A DNA stretch of 64,000 bases from Ignavibacteria bacterium. GTDB taxonomy: Bacteria; Bacteroidota; Ignavibacteria; Kapaibacteriales; UBA961. Where the stretch lies: contig JADJXV010000004.1 in NCBI GenBank assembly GCA_016720145.1, positions 186,001 through 250,000 on the forward strand, in the 5' to 3' direction. Shown in pieces: positions 1-9,260 of this stretch. A model generated the notes under the pieces. The model saw nothing but the letters and a program-made list of their open reading frames with translations. It was not told the DNA's origin and searched no databases. The first letter of the stretch is position 1; the number at the start of each line of letters is the position of its first letter. Both the position numbers and the translations under genes were made by a program.

Positions 1-290
1 TTATAAGGACTGCCCGCACCAGCTCCTGCTTGGGACCCATCTGTAAGTGTTTGATGCAAAGCCCAATGTACTTCCATCCCTCCGGCTTTTACCCACCAAT
101 CTTTACCATTTTTCCCAAGATTTTTTTCGGTATATACAATTACTTCGATTTCATCACCCGGACACAAAATCGCTGATTCAGGAACAACTCTGACTCGAAC
201 CTTTCCATTATTATTTAAATCACTTTTGGTTATATAGAATGATAAAAGAAAGAATATTATTATCGCTATAAACCTGTATAGTTGTATCAT
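1..290 (-). CDS. Partial exported hypothetical protein (N-terminal part)
   Basis: An open frame starts with ATG at 290-288 and runs off the left edge of the window with no stop, so at least 96 residues are present. Residues 1-20 (MIQLYRFIAIIIFFLLSFYI) are a hydrophobic N-terminal segment, either a signal peptide or a membrane anchor. The mature part begins with VRVVPESAILCPGDEIEVIV, which has the alternating pattern of a beta-sandwich or Ig-like domain. I do not recognise the family. The C-terminus is missing, so no function can be assigned. Confidence 0.6.
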   Translation of the reverse strand, partial: MIQLYRFIAIIIFFLLSFYITKSDLNNNGKVRVRVVPESAILCPGDEIEVIVYTEKNLGKNGKDWWVKAGGMEVHWALHQTLTDGSQAGAGAGSPY

Positions 291-983
291 AGAATTTTCA
301 AGTATCTGTGGAAAAATATTTATATTAGAATCTTAATGTATTTCCTTTTATTTGATGTACTAATGGAGATAAACATAAGCAGGGTGACATACCAATATTC
401 TTCAAACTTAAAGTATCATAATCGAATTTATCGATATTCAGATAACTCTTTGCGGATGTGCAAAACATGTAATTACCTCTGTGGAATAATGGTTGTACGA
501 AAATGAAGTATCAGTAAAATTAGTATGAACAGCATACGCAACAGTTAAAATTTGCAACTTCGACATAAAAATATGTCACGTTTTAATATTGAAATGTACT
601 GTGGTATATGCCTTGCCTGATTGAGCAACAATATATTGCTTGACGGGAAATTTGTGTTTCTTTCCTTTGTTGTGAATATAATATTCAGACTTTTTTATCA
701 CAGTAACTAAAGAATTTTTTATATTGCTTGTCGAATTTTTTTGATTAAAAATCATTCGCAATTATCAATTATACCCAAGTAAAATTAGATTGCAATTTTC
801 AATTCAAACAACCCGTTCTATATTTAGAAGGTTCCATTTTTTAAAACTTGCGTACCAATTCTTAACAAGTATAAGTATTTACAAGGGCAAAACTAAAAAA
901 TTTAAAAAAGATAAAAAAAGGTAAATTTTCAATTTGTGATGAAATTACAGCTATAATTTTCAAATTATCAGAGGAAAAGGGGA
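291..983. other. AT-rich intergenic region
   Basis: There is no convincing gene in these ~690 nt. A 61-codon minus-strand frame (576-761) opens with TTG. Its C-terminal half reads somewhat like protein, but it has no recognisable motif or ribosome-binding site. The last 25 nt carry a purine-rich AGAGGAAAAGGGG just before the ATG at 984. This is a clear Shine-Dalgarno-like signal and sets the start of the next gene. Confidence 0.4.
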
Positions 984-2434
984 ATGCCAAAAGCAGAAGT
1001 ATTATACGCAGGACTCACACTACCCGAGAGAAAAAAATTCGCCTTGCGAATGCAATCTCATAAAAGAGAATCATTGCAATCTCTTTTTAAATATATAGTT
1101 AAGGAATGTAATAGTGGAGGGAATTTTAAAAAAGAAGTCGTATTCCAGAAAATTTTTCAAAGAAAATATTCACCGGAAGAAGATTATCTTTTGCGGCACG
1201 AATTACGACTACTTGTGAGCGAAATCTATGAATTTATGCGAGAAGCTGAGATCTCGGCAGAATGTGAAACTGATGTGAATTTTAGTGATACAATGCTTCT
1301 GAGAGGATTACTTAAACGTAGGTGTTTTGAAGAGGTTGAGCATCTTTTTCCGAAATATTTTGCTTCAGCAATCGAGCGGCTAAATTTTGAACAAGCGCGG
1401 CGGCAGGCAGATATATATTTCCAATATCTGGTATTTCACCGCGAAATATCTCCTGAGATATTAGAACAAGCTCGAAGTGTGATGGTTGAGCAAATACGGA
1501 TATTAAAATTGATTTACCGGACGGGGTTTGCGCTAAATCAAAATAATCGTGCGATGTGTGAAGCAATGCTGGCTATGACAAACAAACCGGTGCAACAGTC
1601 AGTTGAGTTTGAAATTGATACTGATTTTTCAGAAGCGGAAACTCCATATATCCTTTATATTACTTCAATCCTAAAGTCTTATTTCGAACCTTCACTTTCT
1701 AAACGTATCGAACTCGTACGACATGCAATGGAGAATATTACAGAAGTACAGCATATTTATAAGACTGAGAAATTATTATCACTTAGTACATTAGGCACAC
1801 TCCACTATATGAATAGTGATTATGCATCTGCCAGGAAGATTTTTGAGGATGCACTTTCGTATTCGCATGAATATAACTTACCGCGAACTATTAATTTAGT
1901 GGAATTATTATATAATTATGTGGGTACACTTATGCGGCTTGAGCTATACGTAGCAGCTCTCGAAGTAATGGATGAATATCGTGATTTAATCGATAGGCAC
2001 ATAAAATTAGCACTTCGATTCGTCGGCTTTCGATGTTTCTGTTATATCTTTCTCAAAAACCTACCGAAGCATTTGCTTCAATTCCACAAGAATCGACCCA
2101 TCATGTGGAATACGAACACCTCTACTTCAGATTTATCTATGTTATTATTCCATATTTAAACGGCTATATCGATACTGCTCACCATGGAAGTGTCAACCTG
2201 GAAGCATACTTCGAGCGTCATAAAGACACTCTTTTATATTCAGAACAGCGCGTTGTCGCTACGTTTTTGCGGCGATTCTTGGCATTATGTCTTCTGAAAT
2301 CTGAGAAAGCAAACAAAAAAATCAAGCAATTCCATGAAGAATTTGAGCTATTCTCAGAGCAAAACAAACAAATATCGACGTTATTTATCATGATATGGCT
2401 TCGTAATGAAATACGTGAAAAAGCCGGCAGATAG
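984..2434 (+). CDS. Hypothetical helical-repeat protein, frameshifted
   Basis: ATG at 984 follows a strong AGGAAAAGGGG ribosome-binding site. The first frame stays open to 2159, but from about 2033 the plausible protein continues in another frame to the stop at 2434. Together they make a ~480-residue product with one break near 2025-2045. The protein is rich in alpha-helical segments with TPR-like spacing (for example LSTLGTLHYMNSDYASARKI). I do not recognise a named family. A hairpin terminator follows at 2472, so the gene seems to be a single-gene transcript. The break could be a sequencing indel or a real mutation. Confidence 0.55.
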
Positions 2435-2471
2435 GTCTCGAATTGCATTATCTATAAATGCGTCAAAACAA

Positions 2472-2500
2472 AGCCCACGGTTTTAACCGTGGGCTATTTT
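2472..2500 (+). terminator. Rho-independent terminator
   Basis: A nine-base stem, AGCCCACGG / CCGTGGGCT (2472-2480 with 2487-2495), has a six-base loop and is followed by ATTTT. It lies 38 nt after the stop of the preceding plus-strand gene. Confidence 0.6.
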
Positions 2501-2514
2501 CTTTGCATATCAGC

Positions 2515-2790
2515 ACATACTTTCCCAACGGATTAAAATCCGTTGCTACAATTTCTTCCGTTCCTAGCGGAACTTCTTGGAGTTTTATATTTCAGTCCAG
2601 GGTGTTGCTTCAATTGCCCGTCAATCTCAAATTCTTGCAAAAGCTTCACCTAATCATCGGTGGCTTTCTGCAGATAGGCGGAGAATTAAGGAGAGAGATT
2701 TTTTATAGATTTTCTATCCTGAAGGAGTTTCATAGGTAAGTATTTACGACCAGTTGTATCAACCGGTCGGACGGAAAATACACATCTAAA
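2515..2790. repeat. Repeat block C, copy 1
   Basis: The block contains the palindrome AACGGATTAAAATCCGTT (2528-2545), then TTCCGTTCCTAGCGGAAC, then a conserved ~130-nt tail with GATAGGCGGAG, TTTCATAGGTA and a CCGGTCGGACGG element. The same modules in the same order recur at 3640-4025, so the peptidase gene between them is flanked by direct repeats. Confidence 0.75.
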
Positions 2791-2833
2791 CTGTGCGACG
2801 AAGCACGAAACCGCAACTTTTAGCAAGGTATTG

Positions 2834-3514
2834 TTAGTGGTTCGTTGTCATGACAGGTGTAAATAGCTTCCACTTTCCCTCTGAGATTACTTCGATGTTG
2901 TTCTCGGTCACTTTGATGGCAGTATTGTCGTCAATTGCATAAGATGGAACAGGAATTGTCAAAGCCAGCTTTTCTATATTTGACAAAGAATTTTCAAGGA
3001 ACCATTCATGATCCAGATGAGGATGTAGGGCAATATCAACAATTCCCAGAGATTTATCATTTTCAACCGGTAGAGTATGGTTACCATACGTTGTACCAAA
3101 GCGGGTCATTACCATACTCCCTGCGCTCAGACCCACGTAAACTGTCTTGCTTAGAAGCGATTGCAAGAGTTCTGCTAGTCCCGATTGCTGCATCCAATAG
3201 CATAGATATTGACAGTCGCCCCCTCCCACAAGCAGCGCATCAGTCTCCCGAAGCTTGGTTACCCAAAGTTCTTTTTTCAAGCTGGGCAAGGCTGTTAGTT
3301 CTAACACCCCCAACGACTTCCAACCTAAACCACAGAAAGGGTCTAGTGATCCGCAAATCACTTTTCGTGCTATGTCGGCACCACCATTTATAGCGTAAAT
3401 GGCAGTAGGAACGTACATTGCACTGGACTCAGCAATCGGCTTACCCAAGAGGTCAACCAATGCGTTGTGGATGCTTGTGTTGCTGATGCCGGCTGAGGTT
3501 AGAAGTAGCTTCAT
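2834..3514 (-). CDS. Peptidase S51 (dipeptidase E-like)
   Basis: This 226-residue protein is a cytoplasmic serine peptidase of family S51 (aspartyl dipeptidase / cyanophycinase clan). The nucleophile motif GLSAGSM is at residues 128-134 (Ser130). VGGGDCQYL at 96-104 is the typical glycine-rich strand-turn, and the later histidines in ALHPHLDHE fit the family. E. coli PepE is about 230 residues, so the length is normal and the frame is intact. Family members cleave N-terminal Asp-Xaa dipeptides or related substrates; the specificity here is unknown. It is a single gene flanked by direct repeat blocks, like a cassette. Confidence 0.85.
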   Translation of the reverse strand: MKLLLTSAGISNTSIHNALVDLLGKPIAESSAMYVPTAIYAINGGADIARKVICGSLDPFCGLGWKSLGVLELTALPSLKKELWVTKLRETDALLVGGGDCQYLCYWMQQSGLAELLQSLLSKTVYVGLSAGSMVMTRFGTTYGNHTLPVENDKSLGIVDIALHPHLDHEWFLENSLSNIEKLALTIPVPSYAIDDNTAIKVTENNIEVISEGKWKLFTPVMTTNH

Positions 3515-3639
3515 GATGTTTTTCTGTGTGATTACACTTGTCGGATTCTATCATTCATGACAGTTATAGGTCTCTTTGCAATGACCGCTACCATCCAAAT
3601 ATATGTAATGTTTAGTCCTGGTAGTTGTCACAACTGCCA

Positions 3640-4025
3640 GTCAACACGTACCTTCACAACGGATTAAAATCCGTTGCTACAATTTCTTCCGTTCCTAGCG
3701 GAACTATTTGGCATTTATTTTTTTTCAGTCCCGCTAGTCGCTTCTACTGCCCGTCAACACATACTTTCCCAACGGATTAAAATCCGTTGCTACAATTTCT
3801 TCCGTTCCTAGCGGAACTTTTTGGTGTTTTTTTTAGTCCTGGCAATTGTTACAACTGCCTATAAATTACTAATACTTACAAAAACTTCACGTAAACATCA
3901 GTAGCTTTTTGCTGATAGGCGGAGGATTGAAAAGTGGGTTATTTTGATAGATTATCTATCCTGCAAGCGTTTCATAGGTACGTATTTACGACCAGTTGTG
4001 GTAACCGGTCGGACGGAAAAACTGC
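3640..4025. repeat. Repeat block C, copies 2 and 3
   Basis: The AACGGATTAAAATCCGTT palindrome plus TTCCGTTCCTAGCGGAAC module occurs twice (about 3655-3705 and 3770-3820). The longer tail with GCTGATAGGCGGAGGATTG and ACCGGTCGGACGGAAAA then runs to 4018. It is collinear with the copy at 2515-2790. No gene was seen between 3515 and 4037. Confidence 0.75.
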
Positions 4026-4037
4026 TTTGATTCATTA

Positions 4038-4295
4038 TCAGTCGTAATGAAATCTACATTTCGCAATTAGTATTTCATCATCTTTCACTTTATAAATTAG
4101 TCTGTGTTCACCATCAATTCTGCGCGACCAAAATCCTTTATATTTATGCTTCAGCGGCTCTGGTTTTCCTATGCCTGAAAAAGGAGTTCGTGCAATGTCT
4201 TTCAACAAATCATTTATTCTTGATAAAATTTTCAGGTCAGTTTTTTGCCAATACAGGTAATCCTCCCAAGACTCATCTACAAATATGTATCTCAT
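4038..4295 (-). CDS. yoeB: YoeB-family toxin
   Basis: This 85-residue protein has the full YoeB pattern: an N-terminal DESWEDYLYWQKTD and a C-terminal GFWSRRIDGEHRLIYKV followed by KCRFHYD. YoeB is a RelE-fold ribosome-dependent mRNA interferase. Its catalytic Glu, Arg and C-terminal His-Tyr are all present here. It overlaps the upstream antitoxin by 4 nt (ATGA), the usual arrangement for translational coupling. It appears intact. Confidence 0.93.
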   Translation of the reverse strand: MRYIFVDESWEDYLYWQKTDLKILSRINDLLKDIARTPFSGIGKPEPLKHKYKGFWSRRIDGEHRLIYKVKDDEILIAKCRFHYD

Positions 4296-4546
4296 AGCTC
4301 TATAAGGTCTTTCTGAAATGATGAGCCGGTTTTGAGCTTGTCAATAGCCGAATCTAACCTGTTCTCATTTGTTTTGGAAGACAACTCGTGATAGGTTGCA
4401 GTCAGTGAATTATATTCGTCCAATGACATTATGACCACGCCGCTGTCTTTACCTCTGTTAATTATCAAGGTTTCAGAGTTTTCGGTAACGCGGTCAAGAT
4501 ACTGTTTAATATCTTTTCTAAAATCGGAAATTGTTGTTGTTAACAT
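4292..4546 (-). CDS. yefM: YefM/Phd-family antitoxin
   Basis: This 84-residue antitoxin pairs with the YoeB toxin immediately downstream. MLTTTISDFRKDIKQYLD followed by ETLIINRGKDSGVVIMSLDEYNSL is the DNA-binding Phd/YefM fold. The acidic and basic C-terminal tail would wrap the toxin. The frame is open further upstream, to 4672, but the ATG at 4546-4544 gives the family start and length, and upstream residues show no homology. YefM-YoeB complexes normally autorepress their own promoter. Confidence 0.92.
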   Translation of the reverse strand: MLTTTISDFRKDIKQYLDRVTENSETLIINRGKDSGVVIMSLDEYNSLTATYHELSSKTNENRLDSAIDKLKTGSSFQKDLIEL

Positions 4547-4669
4547 GGTAGTATCTTTGATTTGTACATAATAACGTACAAATTTAAGTACAAAAGGTGA
4601 AATACTGTATGGTGGGTATGTTTTTAATAAAATAGTTGCTACTTTTTCGGTCCGTTCGGCTGCTCCCTC

Positions 4670-4775
4670 CAAGCGTCACCACCTACCGATGAAATTTCTC
4701 TTTGGTACTACTTCGGCAAGTGTTTATGTTGTATTTACTTGGCGTCAGGTGTGATGTCTGATGGGATGGGAAATG
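4670..4775 (+). repeat. Repeat family A, copy 1
   Basis: This ~105-nt element carries the shared sequence CACCTACCGATGAAA, GGCAAGTGTTTATG, TGGCGTCAGGTGTGATG and GGGATGGGAAA. It lies upstream of yefM and downstream of the biosynthetic operon. Confidence 0.75.
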
Positions 4776-4800
4776 AATTCAAAACATTTTAAAGCAATCG

Positions 4801-5928
4801 TCAATATTTTGACTTGCTGAACCTATATATTTTTTCTTTTTCAATACAAAGTTGTAGGCCATATTCACCTTTATCTAATTGGTTATAGACAGTGAGATTT
4901 CCACCATATCCAAACATGATTGATTTATTTGTGATATCATCTTCCAATAATAGAGTGCCATAGGCACCTTCCATTCCAATACAATACTCATTTAATTCTT
5001 GTTCAATTAATAATGCCGCACGAGTTAAAAGGCTCGATTCACCTACCTGAGCACCAACAATAGCCGGTATTTTTAGCTCTTTGATGCGTTTGACAATTTG
5101 CAAGCAGTTTATGATGCCCCCCATTTTTGATACTCTTACATTAAGGATAAAAGAATCTCTATAACTGCAAACATCTTCGAGATCATCTAAGTATAAAAAA
5201 CTCTCATCCAATATAATTGGAATGCCTGTCTCTTTATAAATATTGGCAAGAGCTGATATGTTTTTATTCTTTAACGGTTCTTCCAAGCCAACTATGGGAA
5301 AAGGTAAGTGTTTACAATATTGAATTACTTCTAAATGAGTTTCCCAAAGGTTGTTTGCATCTAAACGTATACGGAAATTCGGATTTTGTTCCTTCAGATA
5401 TTTTATTTTGGGATAATCTTCATCAACAATACCGGATATTTTGATTTTATATTCCAAAAAGTTCAATTGAAAATGTCTTTTGGCGATAGCGGTAAAATAC
5501 TCCATACTTCCACCACCAATTACAGCAGTATATTGAAATGTGCCGTCTAATTCTTTAAGCCCCAAAAGATGTTCAATAGAAACTTGATTTTCTTTAGCGA
5601 ATAAATCCAGAAGAGCCATTTCAATGGCGCACCAACAAGCAGGATTTATTTTTATTATCTCCTTGTTTATAGCTCTGAAAACCAAGAGTGAATCAAGGTC
5701 ATTAACAGCTACCAAAATCTGTTTTTTAACTAATTTAAAAAATTCAAAAGCAGTTTTAACAGATTCATTTGTTACGTATTCTCTCGGGCATCCTTCTCCA
5801 TATCCCGTGTAATTTATTCCCTGTGCAATAATCAATACTGACTGTGTACTATTTCTTACAGCGGAATTATGTTCAAATTGAATTCGAAACGGAATTGATA
5901 AATTTTTAAGAGAAAGTTGTGAGACCAT
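4801..5928 (-). CDS. Enolase-superfamily racemase/epimerase (dipeptide-epimerase-like)
   Basis: This 375-residue protein belongs to the MR/MLE branch of the enolase superfamily. All barrel landmarks are visible. KIK at 161-163 has the catalytic Lys163. The metal ligands sit in RLDANN (Asp190), GLEEPL (Glu216/217) and ILDES (Asp241). The second catalytic lysine is in RVSKMGG (Lys268). The two-lysine arrangement suits 1,1-proton transfer, as in dipeptide epimerases and N-acylamino-acid racemases; OSBS-like dehydration is an alternative. The ATG directly abuts the stop of the upstream fusion gene, so the two are translationally coupled. By inference it epimerises an amino-acyl or amide product of the operon. 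Confidence 0.85.
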   Translation of the reverse strand: MVSQLSLKNLSIPFRIQFEHNSAVRNSTQSVLIIAQGINYTGYGEGCPREYVTNESVKTAFEFFKLVKKQILVAVNDLDSLLVFRAINKEIIKINPACWCAIEMALLDLFAKENQVSIEHLLGLKELDGTFQYTAVIGGGSMEYFTAIAKRHFQLNFLEYKIKISGIVDEDYPKIKYLKEQNPNFRIRLDANNLWETHLEVIQYCKHLPFPIVGLEEPLKNKNISALANIYKETGIPIILDESFLYLDDLEDVCSYRDSFILNVRVSKMGGIINCLQIVKRIKELKIPAIVGAQVGESSLLTRAALLIEQELNEYCIGMEGAYGTLLLEDDITNKSIMFGYGGNLTVYNQLDKGEYGLQLCIEKEKIYRFSKSKY

Positions 5929-8496
5929 TTATTTTATAAATTGACTTAGATTAAATGGGAATTTATTTTTGTATTGAAGTGATACCATTTTGAATTGACT
6001 TTCGTTTTGACCTTTGGCAATTGACATTTTTTTAATATTGTCATACGTTCCTTTTTGAAGAAACCGGACCTCAATTTGCTTTAATCTATTGCTTTTCCTT
6101 TTTTCAGAATACTCTATATTCTGCAAACTAATTAAGTTGTCAAGTTCATCTGCAATATATTTATCGGATGGGGTTGATACGTCTGCCAATTCCAAGTAAC
6201 ATTCATATAAAGCAGATTCTTCATTGGCTAAAACCTGAACATAATACAAGTTTAACTTCATCTGATCCAAAGCCTGAAGAATTTGCCCTTCATAAAGTTT
6301 TTCACCGGTGATATTACAAATACCATTGCCTTTTTGGATGAATGAAATTATTGGACATGTATTGTAGTATCCCTTTACAAGGATGATGTCATTCATATTG
6401 TAGCGATACAAACCACTTGGAGTAGTTACGAAAACATAATATTCAGTTGACACTTTAAGCTTATGTAAAAGAATAAAATTTTGGATACCATTTTCCCAAT
6501 CATTTCTTTCAACAAACTCGAAAAAGTTAGATTGAAAAGTAAAAATACCTCCTTGATTTTTTGGATTTATTGTGATGCTACCGCGTATTTCACTTGCAAG
6601 GTAACCGGGATCCATGACAACAGTATTTGTAGGTAAAAGCTGTAAAACAGAATTTAATGATACACCGCAACTACCACCTGTCCAAGTGGTCACCAAACTG
6701 ACAAAAGGCCAAATGCCAGCAAATGAAACGCTGCTCGTTGAACTAAAAATTGTTTCTAACTCAGCTATTCTTTTACTTGTTGGTTTTAATTCGTTTTTGA
6801 TTTGTTCTTGTATCTTTTCACTGAGCATTTCTGAAACTGAAATGGTTTTGTTTTTTAAATCTGAAAGCAAATCAGTTTTATTGTTGTTAAGAATTTCGAA
6901 CAATTTAAGAAGCGTAGTTGGATTAGCAGTCCCAATATAAGTGATATCCTTATGTTGTAATGCAAGTAATAAAATCACATAGTACTTAGCATGATAATCT
7001 TTTATTTCAAAAACAGAGTGAGGTACTACATACTTACGCTTAACCAAGCCGGGCATATTTTTATAGAAAAGACCAGATGCGGAACCAATGGGAATTTGAT
7101 CTGCACTCATTGATTCTATCGCCGGACTTACAATTCCCAATATCTTACCTTTAAACCCATTGGGCACATTCTTATACTGGACACATAAATTAATTTTCTG
7201 ACTTATTTTAAGCGTTTTCATTGTTTGCTTAGTAACAGGTATGTATTTGGGTTGAGCTGTACTTCCACTCGTTTGGTTGAACATTAAAATAGCATCATTG
7301 GTTAGCTCCTTACTTCCCTTATTTGCAGCTTGTTGCTCAATATAAGTCCTTAGATATTCATAATCAGTTATAGGAATGTTTTCGCGAAAATCTTCATAGG
7401 TGATTGCATTCTGAAAATTATGTTTCACACCAAATTCTGTACATGCATTTCGTTTTACAATTTGCTTTAAAACATCTCTTTGTATTTGCTCACAGTGCAA
7501 TGTGTGTTTTCTGAATTTTCGAAAAAACGTTACGTTTAACAAGGAGACATTAATTTTCATTATGAAATTAATACAAGCATTTTCCAGAATAAATTGTATA
7601 ACGTCTTTCTTATCAAGATCTCGAATCAATGGAGCAGTCATTTGTGAAACAAATTCCTTTGGATAATTTCTATTAATTAATCCGATGGCACTTACTGTTC
7701 GATTTTGTGGATTAAAATAAGAGCCAAATAGTAAGTCCCAAAGAATAATATTATTTCCATAATTATTATTTGATACTTTTGCATCTCTTGCATGATGCCA
7801 GCGATGAAGCTCAGTACTGCTCACTATATAATTTAACCAACCATATTTCAGATCGATATTTGAATGTTGAAAAAACCCATTTACTCCATACCATACAAGA
7901 TGGAGAGCGAGAGCTTCCGGAGGAGTTCCTAGTAAAAAGAATGGTACCACATCGAATAAAAACTGCATGGCTTTTTCTACAGGATGAAAACGAGAAGTAT
8001 TCATCCAATATAGTTTTTCAACAGAATGATGGACTGCATGAAATCTCCATAAAAAGGGAATGGTATGAGAGAGCCGATGTAACCAATATCGAAGTAAATC
8101 AGAACCAAATGTTACCAAAATGGCTTGTACAAATAAAGGTAAGTGGCTTGGCCATATATTTAGATTCAGGGGATTCATTGAGCCAAAGAATCGAATGCAA
8201 AATAAGATTAAGAACCACATCAGTATTTTGGGTAATACTGTTTGAACGATAAATAGGTAAAGCCCATCATTCTTCCAGTCCTTCCAAAGAGGTTTCCACT
8301 CCGGATTAAAAGGCATTTTCGATTCCGAATACTGTAAGATTACAATTGATGCCAATATAGAAATGGTGGCTACCATTTCTAAACTCATATTTTTGAATTC
8401 CAGAAATGTGAGAAAAATGACGGTACTTACTACCATCGTAAATGGATATATAACCCATCTCAGTATTGAGTATATTCTATTCACTTTCTTTTCCAA
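5929..8496 (-). CDS. Sterol desaturase/fatty-acid hydroxylase fused to GH3 acyl-amide synthetase
   Basis: This 855-residue protein has two domains. Residues 1-280 are an integral-membrane fatty-acid-hydroxylase/sterol-desaturase domain: several hydrophobic helices plus diiron histidine boxes HRLSH (140-144), HAVHH (153-157) and LHRWHH (230-235). Residues ~320-855 resemble the GH3 family of the ANL adenylating enzymes, with the ATP loop FNQTSGSTAQPKYIP (406-420) and the late motifs YRYNMND and TGEKLYEG. Plant GH3 enzymes adenylate acyl acids and couple them to amino acids; bacterial members are largely uncharacterised. Its first 20 nt overlap the upstream acyltransferase gene. The frame is unbroken, so the fusion is not a frameshift artefact. 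By inference it oxygenates a lipid-like acid and joins it to an amine. Confidence 0.8.
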   Translation of the reverse strand: MEKKVNRIYSILRWVIYPFTMVVSTVIFLTFLEFKNMSLEMVATISILASIVILQYSESKMPFNPEWKPLWKDWKNDGLYLFIVQTVLPKILMWFLILFCIRFFGSMNPLNLNIWPSHLPLFVQAILVTFGSDLLRYWLHRLSHTIPFLWRFHAVHHSVEKLYWMNTSRFHPVEKAMQFLFDVVPFFLLGTPPEALALHLVWYGVNGFFQHSNIDLKYGWLNYIVSSTELHRWHHARDAKVSNNNYGNNIILWDLLFGSYFNPQNRTVSAIGLINRNYPKEFVSQMTAPLIRDLDKKDVIQFILENACINFIMKINVSLLNVTFFRKFRKHTLHCEQIQRDVLKQIVKRNACTEFGVKHNFQNAITYEDFRENIPITDYEYLRTYIEQQAANKGSKELTNDAILMFNQTSGSTAQPKYIPVTKQTMKTLKISQKINLCVQYKNVPNGFKGKILGIVSPAIESMSADQIPIGSASGLFYKNMPGLVKRKYVVPHSVFEIKDYHAKYYVILLLALQHKDITYIGTANPTTLLKLFEILNNNKTDLLSDLKNKTISVSEMLSEKIQEQIKNELKPTSKRIAELETIFSSTSSVSFAGIWPFVSLVTTWTGGSCGVSLNSVLQLLPTNTVVMDPGYLASEIRGSITINPKNQGGIFTFQSNFFEFVERNDWENGIQNFILLHKLKVSTEYYVFVTTPSGLYRYNMNDIILVKGYYNTCPIISFIQKGNGICNITGEKLYEGQILQALDQMKLNLYYVQVLANEESALYECYLELADVSTPSDKYIADELDNLISLQNIEYSEKRKSNRLKQIEVRFLQKGTYDNIKKMSIAKGQNESQFKMVSLQYKNKFPFNLSQFIK

Positions 8497-9256
8497 TAAG
8501 TCCTTCTGCTGATTCTAGTAATTGAATAAATGTTCGACCAAAACGTATAGCCGGACCGCCATCATTTAAGTTATGATCAAAGTTAAATGTTAAACACCAT
8601 CCATTTCTTGAGCCACTTTCATCCTTGTATGAATAGGATGATCCTGCAGCTAACATGCATCCGTAAGGACCTATAGGAATAGCCCAGAACCTTCTGTTTC
8701 TAATTGTCATGCCAAGGGTTGTGAATGCCACAGTTCCTAATGCTTCTTTCCATTTTAAAGGGTGTCTTAATGCTCTTCGTAAAATGAACAAACGCATAAA
8801 TTCAGGTAGGGCTTTGAAAATCGAACTTTTCTTTCGCAATTGAAGCTCATCGAGAGTCTTATTATTTGCGATAACTAATTCTTTAAGTAGCTCATCGTAA
8901 GATTTATTTTGTGCGGCTCTAAAAATATATGGTGCAGGTACTTTATGATTTTCAGAAGATGTTTTTTCAAAAATCATTGAAATGTCAACATCATCAAAAA
9001 CAAATAATTGCTTTTTATATTTCATCCATTGCATTTCCGGATGTTGTTTAATGGCTTGGGCATAACACCATAGTAAATAAGCAAGATGACTTAATGTAGA
9101 ATGAACTCGTATGTTACGTTCAGCAATGATAGCGGTCATCTTACTGATATCAACTTCAAAATTAGCGTGAGCCATGTTACGATCAGGACGTAGATTAAGA
9201 AAATCGGCGATGGTATCACGATATGGCAACCAAGGTTTTAAATGGTACTTATTCAT
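8477..9256 (-). CDS. Stand-alone acyltransferase of the 2-oxoacid dehydrogenase E2 / CAT fold
   Basis: This 259-residue protein is similar to the catalytic domain of E2 acyltransferases and chloramphenicol acetyltransferase. The active-site motif is FDHNLNDGG at 226-234 (His228 and Asp232 of HxxxDG). WAIPIGPYGCMLAAGS at 191-206 matches the strand preceding it in the family. There is no lipoyl or peripheral-subunit-binding domain, so it is unlikely to be part of a dehydrogenase complex. Such free-standing versions transfer acyl groups from CoA or a carrier to small molecules. It sits 4 nt after the P450 gene and overlaps the fusion gene by 20 nt. Substrate unknown. Confidence 0.8.
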   Translation of the reverse strand: MNKYHLKPWLPYRDTIADFLNLRPDRNMAHANFEVDISKMTAIIAERNIRVHSTLSHLAYLLWCYAQAIKQHPEMQWMKYKKQLFVFDDVDISMIFEKTSSENHKVPAPYIFRAAQNKSYDELLKELVIANNKTLDELQLRKKSSIFKALPEFMRLFILRRALRHPLKWKEALGTVAFTTLGMTIRNRRFWAIPIGPYGCMLAAGSSYSYKDESGSRNGWCLTFNFDHNLNDGGPAIRFGRTFIQLLESAEGLIGKESE

Positions 9257-9260
9257 ATGG

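Noticed and set aside
2458..2739. 93-codon plus-strand frame after the first hypothetical gene
   Set aside because: It is wholly made of a terminator hairpin and repeat block C; the matching block at 3.6-4.0 kb has no such frame.
4667..4672. Upstream start of yefM at 4672
   Set aside because: The extra 42 residues read through repeat A and match nothing; the ATG at 4546 gives the family N-terminus.
7770..8252. 160-codon plus-strand frame opposite the desaturase domain
   Set aside because: It is antisense to a well-conserved domain with clear histidine boxes and has no motif of its own.
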